This document shows positions 52,244 through 61,143 of a DNA stretch of 64,000 nt, piece after piece. This stretch comes from Caballeronia cordobensis (GTDB taxonomy: Bacteria; Pseudomonadota; Gammaproteobacteria; Burkholderiales; Burkholderiaceae): positions 248,001 to 312,000 of the forward strand of contig NZ_FCNY02000004.1 in assembly GCF_001544575.2 (NCBI RefSeq). Direction: 5' to 3'. Position numbers and translations under genes: made by a program. The first letter of the stretch is position 1. Each line of letters begins with the position of its first letter. The notes beneath the pieces are model-generated. The model made no database searches, was not told where the DNA came from, and saw nothing but the letters and a program-made list of their open reading frames with translations.

Positions 52244-53679
52244 CGAACCTCCTGCAATCGAATCATTACATCGACGGCAAATGGCGCGAAAGCGCGAGCA
52301 CGTATCCGGTGTGCAATCCCGCGACCGGCGACGTGATCGCGAACGTCGCGCGCGGCGGGAGCGCGGAAACGCGCCAGGCGATCGACGCGGCGAAGCGCGC
52401 ATTTCCCGCATGGCGCGCGCTGACGGCCAAGGAACGCGGCGCGCGCGTGAAGCGCTGGGGTGAGCTGATGCTCGCGAACCGCAACACGCTCGCGGAGTTG
52501 CTCACGCGCGAACAGGGCAAGCCCCTGGCCGAAGCGCTCGGCGAAGTCGCGTATGCGGCGAGCTTCTTCGAATGGTTCGCGGAAGAAGCGAAGCGCAGTT
52601 ACGGCGACGTGATTCCGAGTCCGAAGCCCAACTCGAAGATCATCGTGACGCGCGAGCCGGTGGGCGTGGTCGCGGCCATCACGCCGTGGAATTTCCCGCT
52701 CGCGATGATCACGCGCAAGGCGGGCCCCGCGCTCGCCGCGGGCTGCACGATGGTGCTGAAGCCATCGGAAGAGACGCCGCTCTCGGCTTTCGCGCTCGCC
52801 GTGCTGGCCGAGGAAGCGGGCATTCCGGCGGGCGTATTCAACGTCGTGTCCGGCGATGCCGCGGCCATCGGCGCGGTGCTGACGGAATCGCCGGACGTGC
52901 GCAAGCTGTCGTTCACCGGTTCGACGCGCGTCGGCAAGCTGCTCGCGAAGCAATCGGCCGATACGCTCAAGAAGCTGTCGCTGGAGCTGGGCGGCAATGC
53001 GCCGTTCATCGTGTTCGACGATGCCGACATCGACGCCGCCGTGCAGGGCGCGATCGCGTCGAAGTTCCGCAACACCGGGCAGACATGCGTGTGTGTGAAT
53101 CGCTTCTACGTGCAGGACGGCGTCTACGACGCGTTCACGCAGGCGTTGACGCGCGCGGTGCACACGCTACGCGTCGGCAACGGCCTCGAAGGCGAGTTCG
53201 ATCAGGGACCGCTCATCAACGATGCCGCGCTCAAGAAGGTGCGCACGCATGTCGCCGATGCCGTGAGCAAGGGCGCGAAGGTGCTGACGGGCGGCAAGCC
53301 GCACGCGCTCGGCGGCACGTTCTACGAGCCGACCGTGCTCGCGGATGCCGCGCCTTCCATGCTGATCGCCGATGAAGAAACCTTCGGCCCGGTGGCCGCG
53401 TGCTTCCGCTTCGAGACGGAAGCGGATGTCATCGCCGCGGCGAACGACTCGCCCTATGGCCTCTCCGCGTATTTCTACACGCGCGATCTCGGGCGCGCGT
53501 GGCGCGTCGCGGAAGCGCTAGAGAGCGGCATGGTCGGCATCAACGAAGGCATCATCTCGACCGAAGTCGCGCCCTTCGGCGGCGTGAAGCAGTCGGGGCT
53601 AGGCCGTGAAGGATCGAAGTACGGGCTCGATGAATACATGGAGCTCAAGTACATGATGATGGCGGGCCTCGGCCGCTGA
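52240..53679 (+). CDS. Aldehyde dehydrogenase (succinate-semialdehyde type)
   Basis: 479 aa. Classical ALDH motifs: ITPWNFPLAMITRKAGPALAAGC, catalytic Glu in LELGGNAPFIVFDDAD, catalytic Cys in NTGQTCVCVNRFYV, and EETFGPVAACF. GabD-like throughout. The ATG overlaps the aldo/keto reductase stop. An alternative role is oxidation of 2-oxoglutarate semialdehyde, the one hydroxyproline-pathway step missing from the 34-43 kb island, since known enzymes of that type are GabD relatives; its operon partners argue otherwise. Confidence 0.9.
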   Translation: MTNLLQSNHYIDGKWRESASTYPVCNPATGDVIANVARGGSAETRQAIDAAKRAFPAWRALTAKERGARVKRWGELMLANRNTLAELLTREQGKPLAEALGEVAYAASFFEWFAEEAKRSYGDVIPSPKPNSKIIVTREPVGVVAAITPWNFPLAMITRKAGPALAAGCTMVLKPSEETPLSAFALAVLAEEAGIPAGVFNVVSGDAAAIGAVLTESPDVRKLSFTGSTRVGKLLAKQSADTLKKLSLELGGNAPFIVFDDADIDAAVQGAIASKFRNTGQTCVCVNRFYVQDGVYDAFTQALTRAVHTLRVGNGLEGEFDQGPLINDAALKKVRTHVADAVSKGAKVLTGGKPHALGGTFYEPTVLADAAPSMLIADEETFGPVAACFRFETEADVIAAANDSPYGLSAYFYTRDLGRAWRVAEALESGMVGINEGIISTEVAPFGGVKQSGLGREGSKYGLDEYMELKYMMMAGLGR

Positions 53680-53787
53680 TTCACCGGTTCGCCGCGCACG
53701 CACGAACGATAAAGCCATCGCGTGCGCGGTTTTCAGGCGGCGTACGATGCGCCGCGCCACTCGGAAGTGGAGGAGATAATCTTGGAT

Positions 53788-55158
53788 ATGCAAAGCCTGG
53801 GCGCGCAACCGCTCGCCCCGCGCGCCGCCGCGCCCATCGATGCCGCGCACGGGCGCATCGCGCTCGACGACGTGCCGCTGAACCGCTTTCACGTCAAAAT
53901 CGCGGGCCTGACTTTCGGCGCGCACTTCACCGAAGGTTATGCGCTCGGCACGATCGGCTACGCGTTGTCGTCGCTGAACAAACAGATTCCGCTCGATGCG
54001 TTCTGGATGGGCCTGCTCGGTTCATCGGCGCTGATCGGCATTTTTCTCGGCAGTCTCGTGTTCGGCTGGCTCTCCGACAGACTCGGGCGGCAGAAGATCT
54101 TCCTCCTGAGCTTCATCATCATCACCGCGGCCGCGTTCGCGCAGTTCTACGCGACCACGCCCGCGATGCTCGTCGGTTTGCGCGTGCTGATCGGCTTCGG
54201 CATGGGCGGCGATTTCGCGGTCGGGCATGCGATCCTCGCCGAATTTTCGCCGCGCAAGCATCGCGGCACGCTGCTCGGGTCGTTCAGCGTGATCTGGACC
54301 ATCGGCTACGTGATCGCGAACGTGCTCGGCATGCATTACGCGGATGCATCGCCCGATGCGTGGCGATGGCTGCTCGCGTCCGCCGGCGTGCCGGCTTTCA
54401 TCGTGCTGATTCTGCGCGTGGGCACGCCGGAATCGCCGCGCTGGCTGCTCGGCAAAGGCCGCAAGGACGAAGCGATGCGCATCGTGCGCAAGCACTTCGG
54501 CCCGAACGTGACGCTCGGTGGCGATACGGGCGAGCACTTCGCCGGCAAAGGTGGTTTCGCGCGGCTGTTCGAGCCGGACCTGATCCGGCGCACCGTGTTC
54601 AATTGCGCGTTCTTCGTGTGCCTCGTGATCCCCTACTTCGCGATCTATACGTTTCTGCCGAGCATTCTCACTGCGATCCGTCTGCCCGAAGGTTCCGGCG
54701 CCGATCTGCTGCTCAACGCGTTTCTCGTGCTAGGCGCGCTGCTCGGCATCTGGCTCACGATCCGGCTGTCGCGCCGCTCGTTTCTGATCGGCTCGTTCGC
54801 GGTGTGTTGTCTGTCGCTGTTTGCGCTGAGCGTGCTGCCTTCGTCGGCGAATCTCGGCATGATCGTGGCGTTCGGCATCTTTACATTAACGATGTCGGCG
54901 TTCTCGAATCTCGTCGGCGTGTTTCCGCCGGAATGCTTTCCGACCGAGGCGCGGGCGTGCGGCGTCGGCTTGTCGATCGCGTGCAGCCGCCTGGGATCGG
55001 CGGTGGGCACGTTCCTGCTGCCAATCGGCATCGCGCAGGCCGGCGTTCAGATGACGATGATGGCGCTTGCCGCAGTGTTGTTCGTCGGCATGATCGTATC
55101 GATTGCGTGGGCGCCTGAAACGAAGCATTTGACGTTGAATCAGGCGAGCGGCGGTTAA
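53788..55158 (+). CDS. MFS sugar/organic-acid transporter
   Basis: 456 aa from the ATG at 53788. A TTG at 53782 sits at better spacing from AGGAG, so two extra residues are possible. The sugar-porter pattern includes GWLSDRLGRQKIF after helix 2, DFAVGHAILAEFSPRKHRGTLLG, and PESPRWLLGKGRKDEAMRI. It begins 108 bases after the aldehyde dehydrogenase and probably imports the substrate of that pathway. A hairpin ends the unit. Confidence 0.87.
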   Translation: MQSLGAQPLAPRAAAPIDAAHGRIALDDVPLNRFHVKIAGLTFGAHFTEGYALGTIGYALSSLNKQIPLDAFWMGLLGSSALIGIFLGSLVFGWLSDRLGRQKIFLLSFIIITAAAFAQFYATTPAMLVGLRVLIGFGMGGDFAVGHAILAEFSPRKHRGTLLGSFSVIWTIGYVIANVLGMHYADASPDAWRWLLASAGVPAFIVLILRVGTPESPRWLLGKGRKDEAMRIVRKHFGPNVTLGGDTGEHFAGKGGFARLFEPDLIRRTVFNCAFFVCLVIPYFAIYTFLPSILTAIRLPEGSGADLLLNAFLVLGALLGIWLTIRLSRRSFLIGSFAVCCLSLFALSVLPSSANLGMIVAFGIFTLTMSAFSNLVGVFPPECFPTEARACGVGLSIACSRLGSAVGTFLLPIGIAQAGVQMTMMALAAVLFVGMIVSIAWAPETKHLTLNQASGG

Positions 55159-55167
55159 ACGCCCTTA

Positions 55168-55203
55168 CGGTTGCGCGGCCTTCGCTTCCTCGCCGCGCAA
55201 CCG
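55168..55203. terminator. Hairpin between convergent units
   Basis: A 12-bp perfect stem (CGGTTGCGCGGC / GCCGCGCAACCG) around a 12-base loop, filling the 48 bp between the transporter stop and the end of the P450 operon. No clear T-tract on either strand. Confidence 0.6.
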
Positions 55204-55206
55204 CGA

Positions 55207-55878
55207 TCAGAGATCACCGACACTCACCTGCAAACCGTAGATCTTCCAGCATGCATCTTCGACTACGCCCCAAAGATCGCAGCGCGAAGCAGTGAACTCA
55301 TCGCGAGCAAAATCCCGAAGATGCGCTTCGGAAATCCCTTCCACCAAGAAAACCCACTCTTCGGCAAAGCGATTGCCGCTTCGACGACTCTCTTCCGTCA
55401 CATGCGTTGAAGCGGTCTCGTCAGGTTGTGCAAGAACAATCCGCGCGATGCCCCGCCGTTTGCACCAGCCGTCAAGCAACTCGGGCGTGATCGCTTCGTT
55501 TAATCTGAGCGGATCGGAAGGCCGCGCACTGACCATCATGACAAACGCCCCTTCGGCATTTCCGGCTTTCGCCATCAACCGGTATGCAGAGCGACGGCCA
55601 TCCTGGAAGGCCGGAAGCGTGGCACGCGTCCAGGCAGTCGGGTTGTTCAGGCGTTCGAGATAGTCCGGCCGGGACAGCACGGAAAGACTGTCGACATCGT
55701 AGAGAATCAGATAGCACCGCTTGGCATCCGTACATTCGAAGCGCCGGCCACGCAGAAATCCGGGAATGGCAAGGCGCTCCGGCAAATGCTCGCGCGTATG
55801 CCAGGCGACGAAGTTCTCTTCGTCGCTTTCGCGTACGGTCAGCGTCGCACAGAGAATGGCTCGGTCGGATTGCGTCAT
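55207..55878 (-). CDS. EthD/dimeric alpha-beta-barrel-like protein of unknown function
   Basis: 223 aa from the ATG at 55878 (CGAGGG upstream). The N-terminal part FVAWHTREHLPERLAIPGFLRGRRFEC resembles EthD or REDY-type dimeric alpha/beta-barrel domains that pair with P450 or degradation enzymes. The second half (~115-223) looks like a divergent repeat of the same fold ending GLQVSVGDL. Last gene of the P450 operon, 20 bases after the P450 stop. No catalytic residues can be assigned. Confidence 0.7.
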   Translation of the reverse strand: MTQSDRAILCATLTVRESDEENFVAWHTREHLPERLAIPGFLRGRRFECTDAKRCYLILYDVDSLSVLSRPDYLERLNNPTAWTRATLPAFQDGRRSAYRLMAKAGNAEGAFVMMVSARPSDPLRLNEAITPELLDGWCKRRGIARIVLAQPDETASTHVTEESRRSGNRFAEEWVFLVEGISEAHLRDFARDEFTASRCDLWGVVEDACWKIYGLQVSVGDL

Positions 55879-55897
55879 CTTTTTCCCTCGAACGAAG

Positions 55898-57139
55898 CTA
55901 CCACTCGACCGGCAATGAAACGAGTCCGAAGACATTGCCATTGCGCTTGAACTCGAGCGCATCGAACGGCACCGCGAGACGCAGCGTCGGTAACCGTTTG
56001 AACAACGTTTCGAACAGGACCTGTAGTTCGAGGCGCGCAAGCGGTTGGCCCAGGCACTGGTGTACACCGAACGAGAACGCGACATGAGAGGCGCCCTTGC
56101 CATCACGACGAATATCGAAACGGTCGGGCTCCGGGAATGCCTCGGGATCGTGATTGGCCGCCTGCACCGGCGCGAACACGCCTTCCCCCTTGCGAATGAG
56201 CTGGCCGCCGATCATGACGTCGGCGGTCGCCACACGAGCGGAATTCATATGCGTGATCGAGTGAAAGCGCAGCATCTCCTCCACCGCGCCCTTCACGAGC
56301 GAAGGGTCCGCGATGAGCGCCTTCACTTGCCCCGGATCCTCCAGCAAGCTCAACAGGCCGAGACCAATCTGATTGGCGGTCGTTTCATGTCCTGCCAGAT
56401 AAAGCAGGACGCCCATCTGCACCGCGTCTGCATGCGACAGCTTCCCCGGATTGATCCACTCGATCGCGAGACGGCTCAACAGGTCCTTGCCCTCGCCAGG
56501 ATCGCGCTCCTTCTCGCGCAGGAGACAGTCGATGTATTGCTCCATTTCCTGAGCAGACTGCCTGAGCAATTCCGGACTGATGTCGAGATTCATGCGATTG
56601 CTGCTCAACTGCTGCAACCGCGCGTGATCTTGATACGGTACGCCGAGCATGATGGAGATGACCATCGACGGCAGCGGCAGCGCAACGTCCTGAATGAAAT
56701 CGGCAGGCGCGCCTTTCCCGATTATCTGTTCGAGCAGCGCATCGAGCGTCTCTTGCACGAACGGCCGCAGTTCATCGATGCGCTTCATCATGAACTCCTT
56801 GGTCAGCGTGCGCCGATACTGACCATGCTCAGGCGGGTCCATCGTGATGAAGGTCTGATAGGACTTCGACTGCGCCGCGCGTGCGGGCGACACGGAAGGA
56901 TAGCCGTGTGTCTCCGGCGATGCGCTGAAGTGAGGGCTCGTCAGTACGTCGCGGAAGTCTTTCATCTTCGTCACGACCCATACGTCGCTGCCGTCCCACG
57001 CTTTCACGCGCTTGATGGGATCACTCTCACGAACGACCGCATAGCGCGGCGGCGGATGCAGCGGGCATTCCGCGGCACGGGGCCACGGGAAGGTGTCGTT
57101 GTCGAACGGACAGGATTGCGTGGAAGTATCGTTTGCCAT
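55898..57139 (-). CDS. Cytochrome P450 (bacterial class I type), copy A
   Basis: 413 aa from the ATG at 57139. I-helix LYLAGHETTANQ with the conserved Thr, ExxR in EEMLRFHS, and heme loop FSFGVHQCLGQPLAR with the axial Cys. Soluble, with no membrane anchor; such P450s need a ferredoxin and reductase, not encoded in this operon. It is very similar to copy B at 58051 throughout, including QSKSYQTFITMDPPEHG. The pair may act on successive intermediates or different substrates. Confidence 0.95.
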   Translation of the reverse strand: MANDTSTQSCPFDNDTFPWPRAAECPLHPPPRYAVVRESDPIKRVKAWDGSDVWVVTKMKDFRDVLTSPHFSASPETHGYPSVSPARAAQSKSYQTFITMDPPEHGQYRRTLTKEFMMKRIDELRPFVQETLDALLEQIIGKGAPADFIQDVALPLPSMVISIMLGVPYQDHARLQQLSSNRMNLDISPELLRQSAQEMEQYIDCLLREKERDPGEGKDLLSRLAIEWINPGKLSHADAVQMGVLLYLAGHETTANQIGLGLLSLLEDPGQVKALIADPSLVKGAVEEMLRFHSITHMNSARVATADVMIGGQLIRKGEGVFAPVQAANHDPEAFPEPDRFDIRRDGKGASHVAFSFGVHQCLGQPLARLELQVLFETLFKRLPTLRLAVPFDALEFKRNGNVFGLVSLPVEW

Positions 57140-57175
57140 CGGAAAAGCCCTTTTTGTCTGAACCGTTGCAGTCAT

Positions 57176-57934
57176 TCAGCGCGCGGTCGCGCCGCCGTCG
57201 ATGGGCAGCGCCACGCCGACCACGAAAGATGCAGCATCGGAGCACAGCCACACGACGGCATCCGCGATTTCCTCCGGTTGCGCCATACGTCCGAGCGGAT
57301 TGGCCGTCTGCGCACGCGCGAGCAGTTCGTCGCCGAAGCGTGCGCGCGTCAGCGCCGTTTCGACCAGCCCCGGACACACCGCGTTGATGCGAATGCCTCG
57401 CGCCGCGAACTCGATCGCCGCCGCCTTCGTCAGCCCGACGACACCGTGTTTCGCCGCACCGTAGACGCCATCGGAAGGCACGCCAACGAGACCCGAGCGC
57501 GACGCATTGTTGACGATCGCGCCCTTCCCCGCGATCAGCATGTGATCGAGCTCGGCCTTCATGCAATGCCACACGCCTTCCAGGTTCACGGACATCACGC
57601 GGTCCCAGTTCTCCTGCGTGGAGACATGCAGGCTTGCAGCGCGATCCGGCACGCCCGCATTGTTGAACGCCATGTCGATCGCGCCGAAGCGCTCGACAGC
57701 CGATCGCATCATGGCCGTGACGGACTCGGCATCGGTGACATCGACCTGGATGAACATCGCTCGCGCGTCGACTTGCGTTTCGATTAGCTTGACGACCTCG
57801 ACGCCAGCCGCAGCATCGGCGTCCGCCACGACGACGGCCGCACCGCGCCGGGCAAATGCAATCGCTGTGGCCCGGCCGATGCCCGACCCGCCGCCCGTGA
57901 CCAGTGCCACCTTTCCAGCCAGGTTCCGACTCAT
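57176..57934 (-). CDS. Short-chain dehydrogenase/reductase
   Basis: 252 aa from the ATG at 57934 (GGAGGGG upstream). Classical SDR: cofactor motif TGGGSGIGRA, NNAG, catalytic Ser in NNASRSGLVG, and YGAAK with Tyr and Lys. Asp in VVADADAAAG after strand 2 favours NAD over NADP. It lies between the two P450 genes and probably oxidises the alcohol that a P450 makes to a ketone. Confidence 0.93.
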   Translation of the reverse strand: MSRNLAGKVALVTGGGSGIGRATAIAFARRGAAVVVADADAAAGVEVVKLIETQVDARAMFIQVDVTDAESVTAMMRSAVERFGAIDMAFNNAGVPDRAASLHVSTQENWDRVMSVNLEGVWHCMKAELDHMLIAGKGAIVNNASRSGLVGVPSDGVYGAAKHGVVGLTKAAAIEFAARGIRINAVCPGLVETALTRARFGDELLARAQTANPLGRMAQPEEIADAVVWLCSDAASFVVGVALPIDGGATAR

Positions 57935-57951
57935 TGCCTTCCCCTCCTTCG

Positions 57952-58038
57952 TTATGCCGCTATCGCCAGACTGGCAAACAGCGCGATCAGCGCGTCGAAC
58001 GTCGCATGCCAGACCTTTCTGTACGGTTGCTTGTTCAT
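57952..58038 (-). CDS. Putative 28-residue small protein between P450 B and the SDR
   Basis: An ATG-to-TAA frame (MNKQPYRKVW...) fills the gap between the P450 stop (58051) and the SDR start (57934). GGGAGA lies about six bases upstream, as good a ribosome site as its neighbours have. After a basic start it carries an Ala/Leu/Ile-rich helix long enough to insert in a membrane (residues ~14-28). It may be a true small protein or a translational spacer; only position and ribosome site support it. Confidence 0.45.
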   Translation of the reverse strand: MNKQPYRKVWHATFDALIALFASLAIAA

Positions 58039-58050
58039 CGCGGTCTCCCT

Positions 58051-59292
58051 CTACCAGCGGACAGGCAGCGCCTTCAATCCGTAGACGAAGGACGTGTCCT
58101 TGTAACGCAGCGCATCCTCGGGTACAGCCAGTTCGAGATGCGGAAAGCGTTTGAAGATCGTTTCGAACACCACCTGAAGTTCGAGCCTCGCAAGCGGCTG
58201 ACCAAGGCATTGGTGAATGCCGAACGAGAATGCGACATGCGATTGGTCTTTCGTATCGCGGCGTATGTCGAAGCTTTCGGGTTCGGGAAACGCAAGCGGA
58301 TCGTGATTCGCCCCGTGGAGCAGCGCCAGCACGCCCTCGCCCTTGCGGATCAACTGACCACCGATCACGACGTCTTCCGTCGCAACCCGGTTCGAATTCA
58401 TGTGCGTGATCGAATGAAAGCGCAGCATTTCCTCGACGGCGCCCTTGACGAGCGACGCGTCGGCCATCAATGCAGCGCGTTGCTCGGGATGCTGAAAGAG
58501 GCTCAGCAGCCCGAGGCCGATCTGATTCGCGGTCGTCTCGTGTCCGGCGAGATAGAGCAGCGTGGCCATCTGCACGGCGTCCGCGTGCGATACCTTGCCG
58601 GGATTGATCCATTCGATCGCCATCCGGCTCAACAGGTCGCTGCCGTCGCCAGGATCGCGCTCCTTTTCCAGCAAGAGCGCGTCGATGTATTGATTCATAT
58701 GTTGCGCCGACCGCGTCAATTCTTCGGGTGCGATCGACAGATCCATCCGGTTGCCACTCCATTTCTGCAGCTTGTCGTGATCCTCATAAGGCACGCCGAG
58801 CATGATCGAAATGACGAGTGACGGCAGCGGCAACGCGACAGCCTCGATGAAGTCGGCGGGTGCGCCGTGGCGCTCCATGTCGTCGAGGAGCTCATCGAGC
58901 GAACGCTGAACCAGCGGGCGCAAAGCCTGCATGCGCTTTGCCATGAATTCCTTCGTGAGCGTCCGGCGATAATGGCCGTGCTCGGGCGGATCCATCGTGA
59001 TGAAAGTCTGGTACGACTTCGACTGCGCGGCCCGCGACGGCGAGACGAACGGAAAGCCTGGCGTCAGCGGCGAGGCGCTGAAATGCGGGCTCGTCATGAC
59101 CTCGCGGAAGTGCTCCATGTCGGTGACGAGCCACGCGAGACTGCCGTCCCACAGACTGACCTGAACGACGGGAGCCTGCTCGCGCAACGTCGCGTATTGG
59201 CTCGGCGGCGCCAGCGGCGCGGCGCCGTCTCGCGGCCACGGAAAGCGCTCCGTGGCGAATGGGCATGTAGCAGTAGTCTCGAGCATGTTCAT
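58051..59292 (-). CDS. Cytochrome P450 (bacterial class I type), copy B
   Basis: 413 aa from the ATG at 59292 (AGGAA upstream). I-helix LYLAGHETTANQ, ExxR in EEMLRFHS, heme loop FSFGIHQCLGQPLAR. Same length as copy A and about 70% identical by eye, with most changes in the N-terminal half and the substrate-recognition regions (for example WDGSLAWLVTDMEHFREVM). Directly downstream of the porin gene. Confidence 0.95.
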   Translation of the reverse strand: MNMLETTATCPFATERFPWPRDGAAPLAPPSQYATLREQAPVVQVSLWDGSLAWLVTDMEHFREVMTSPHFSASPLTPGFPFVSPSRAAQSKSYQTFITMDPPEHGHYRRTLTKEFMAKRMQALRPLVQRSLDELLDDMERHGAPADFIEAVALPLPSLVISIMLGVPYEDHDKLQKWSGNRMDLSIAPEELTRSAQHMNQYIDALLLEKERDPGDGSDLLSRMAIEWINPGKVSHADAVQMATLLYLAGHETTANQIGLGLLSLFQHPEQRAALMADASLVKGAVEEMLRFHSITHMNSNRVATEDVVIGGQLIRKGEGVLALLHGANHDPLAFPEPESFDIRRDTKDQSHVAFSFGIHQCLGQPLARLELQVVFETIFKRFPHLELAVPEDALRYKDTSFVYGLKALPVRW

Positions 59293-59323
59293 TCGTTCCT
59301 CGCAATGTGTTGGAGATCGCGGT

Positions 59324-60541
59324 CTAGAACCGGTGCCGCATACCCACACGCAGCACGACCTGATGCGGCGTATTGGATGGCGTGATCGTCAGATAAGACG
59401 CCACGGCGGATTGGCCGGTCGAATCCACGCCGGATGCGATCTGGTAGTTCGCCATGAAATAAACGTCGGTTCGCTTCGAAAGAAAGTAATCGACCGAGGC
59501 ATTGAACATGTGGTACTTCGCACTGTCCTTACCGTCGATCGCGCCGCCCACGAGATAGTCGTATGAGCCGTTCAGCCAGAGGAACGGCGTGATGGCATAA
59601 CGCGCAAACACGTTGTAGCTGTTGAATGCGGCGTTGCCCGTATAACCGCGTGGATTGGTCAGCGCGAGATTGCCCGACGAAGGCGAGTTCAGATCGCCGA
59701 ACGTGATGTGCGAATAGTCGAAGCCGACCGTGACGCTCTGTAGCGCGTATTGGACCGCGGCGCCCATAACCTGGTAATACGCTGCCGACGCAAAGGCGCC
59801 ATACACCGGGTTAGTTTGAACGCCGCTCGTCGCGCCGAGGTTATTCGCGGTGGCCGAGCTATTCGGGTTGTTCCCGAAGAATGACCGGTTCGGATCGCGA
59901 GCGCGCAGATAAGCCACGGCGCCCGTGAACGAGCCATTCGAATAGGAAGCGCCCGCGGAATAGATGCTGTTCGTGCCGAACGAACCCGCCACCCCGCCGA
60001 AACTGTACAACCCGCCAAACTTGAATCCGCTATAGGTATTGCTGGTGAATTTGACGGCGTTGTTCACCCGGTACGTGTTGCCGAAGTTATTGATGTCGTT
60101 GCCGTGCAGCGCATACGTGCCGTTGCCCACCGCGCCGGTGATCGGCCCGATGTAATCGACAGCCGAGTCGTACTGACGGCCGATCGTCACGGTGCCGTAG
60201 GGCGACGCGAGACCGACATACGCTTGTCGGCCGAATATGTTGCCGCCCTGACCGAGCGCGCCCGTGCCGATATCGAAGCCGTTCTCCAACACGAAGATCG
60301 CCTGATAACCGCCGCCGAGATCTTCGGTGCCGCGAAACCCGAGACGGTTGCCCTGCATGATGCTGCTGCTCATCGCGTATTGATGACTGCCCGTGCGTCC
60401 GCCGGGCGTCGCGGTCTGCGCATTGTTCACGAAGTTCAGACCGTAATCGATGATGCCGTAAATCATCACGTTGCTTTGCGCCGACGCCTGCGCTGATACA
60501 AACAAAACCGCGGCGGCTGACGGCCATCTCCAATATTTCAT
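59324..60541 (-). CDS. Burkholderia-type general porin
   Basis: 405 aa from the ATG at 60541 (GGAGACAG upstream); an ATG at 60553 would add four residues. The signal peptide ends ASAQ. The barrel starts SNVMIYGIIDYGL and ends VVLRVGMRHRF with the C-terminal Phe needed for outer-membrane assembly. The constriction-loop region NIFGRQAYVGLASPYGTVTIGRQ is typical of the Omp32/OpcP group. As part of a catabolic operon it probably admits the growth substrate. Confidence 0.94.
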   Translation of the reverse strand: MKYWRWPSAAAVLFVSAQASAQSNVMIYGIIDYGLNFVNNAQTATPGGRTGSHQYAMSSSIMQGNRLGFRGTEDLGGGYQAIFVLENGFDIGTGALGQGGNIFGRQAYVGLASPYGTVTIGRQYDSAVDYIGPITGAVGNGTYALHGNDINNFGNTYRVNNAVKFTSNTYSGFKFGGLYSFGGVAGSFGTNSIYSAGASYSNGSFTGAVAYLRARDPNRSFFGNNPNSSATANNLGATSGVQTNPVYGAFASAAYYQVMGAAVQYALQSVTVGFDYSHITFGDLNSPSSGNLALTNPRGYTGNAAFNSYNVFARYAITPFLWLNGSYDYLVGGAIDGKDSAKYHMFNASVDYFLSKRTDVYFMANYQIASGVDSTGQSAVASYLTITPSNTPHQVVLRVGMRHRF

Positions 60542-60578
60542 TGCTGTCTCCATGTCTCATATCTTCGAGACTTTGATT

Positions 60579-60590
60579 TGTAGTACTACA
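60579..60590. promoter_or_regulatory. Perfect palindrome TGTAGTACTACA ahead of the porin-P450 genes
   Basis: A 12-base palindrome in an AT-rich patch between the MaoC-like stop (60627) and the porin start (60541). It fits the T-x-GT-N-AC-x-A pattern of many GntR-family operators. An internal operon promoter or regulator site is likely; no GntR gene lies in this operon. Confidence 0.5.
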
Positions 60591-60626
60591 TTAAAATCCT
60601 GATTTCGCTGATGTCATGTAACCGGT

Positions 60627-61103
60627 TCACCGCGCGCACAACGACAGGTTCGGTACGCCTGCAACAACCGCCGACCGGAACCGGTACAGCACGTTCGCGC
60701 GCATGACCGGCCCGCTTAGGACGTCGCATTCCATTGCGCATTCGAGATGCAGATGCCAGTGATCGCCCGCCGGCTGAACCGACCTGACCGTTGCGCCGAC
60801 GCGCAGACCCGAGCCTGTCGGAACGGGCGCGACGAACTGCACTTGCTCGATCCTGTGAAGCGCGACATTCAGCGTGTCCTCCAGCATGTAGATCTGCTGA
60901 AGCATCGGAATCAGCAAGGCGAGCAAGACGCTGCCCGGCACGAACGCCTGATTCGCGCCGTCTATATGTCCCGTCGGCCGGTCATCGGTCCACGCGTCGA
61001 AGCGATCGAGCACGGCCTGATCGACCTCGAACCAGTCGCTGTGACCCAGATGGATGCCCAGACAGGCACGAATGCCGTCGACGCCACTCAGGATGATGGG
61101 CAC
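60627..61103 (-). CDS. MaoC-like hotdog-fold protein
   Basis: 158 aa from a GTG at 61103, chosen for GGAGA six bases upstream; an ATG at 61166 would overlap the CoA-transferase stop. HLGHSDWFEVDQAVLDRFDAWTDD, FVPGSVLLALLIPM and QVQFVAPVPTGSGLRVGATVRSV follow MaoC-type enoyl-CoA hydratases. The usual catalytic D-x4-H loop is altered (DDRPTGHID), so hydratase activity is probable but unproven. Co-transcribed with the CoA-transferase. Confidence 0.78.
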   Translation of the reverse strand: MPIILSGVDGIRACLGIHLGHSDWFEVDQAVLDRFDAWTDDRPTGHIDGANQAFVPGSVLLALLIPMLQQIYMLEDTLNVALHRIEQVQFVAPVPTGSGLRVGATVRSVQPAGDHWHLHLECAMECDVLSGPVMRANVLYRFRSAVVAGVPNLSLCAR

Positions 61104-61143
61104 TGGTTTCTCCGTATCGGCGATGTTCGGCCGTTGGTTCTTG

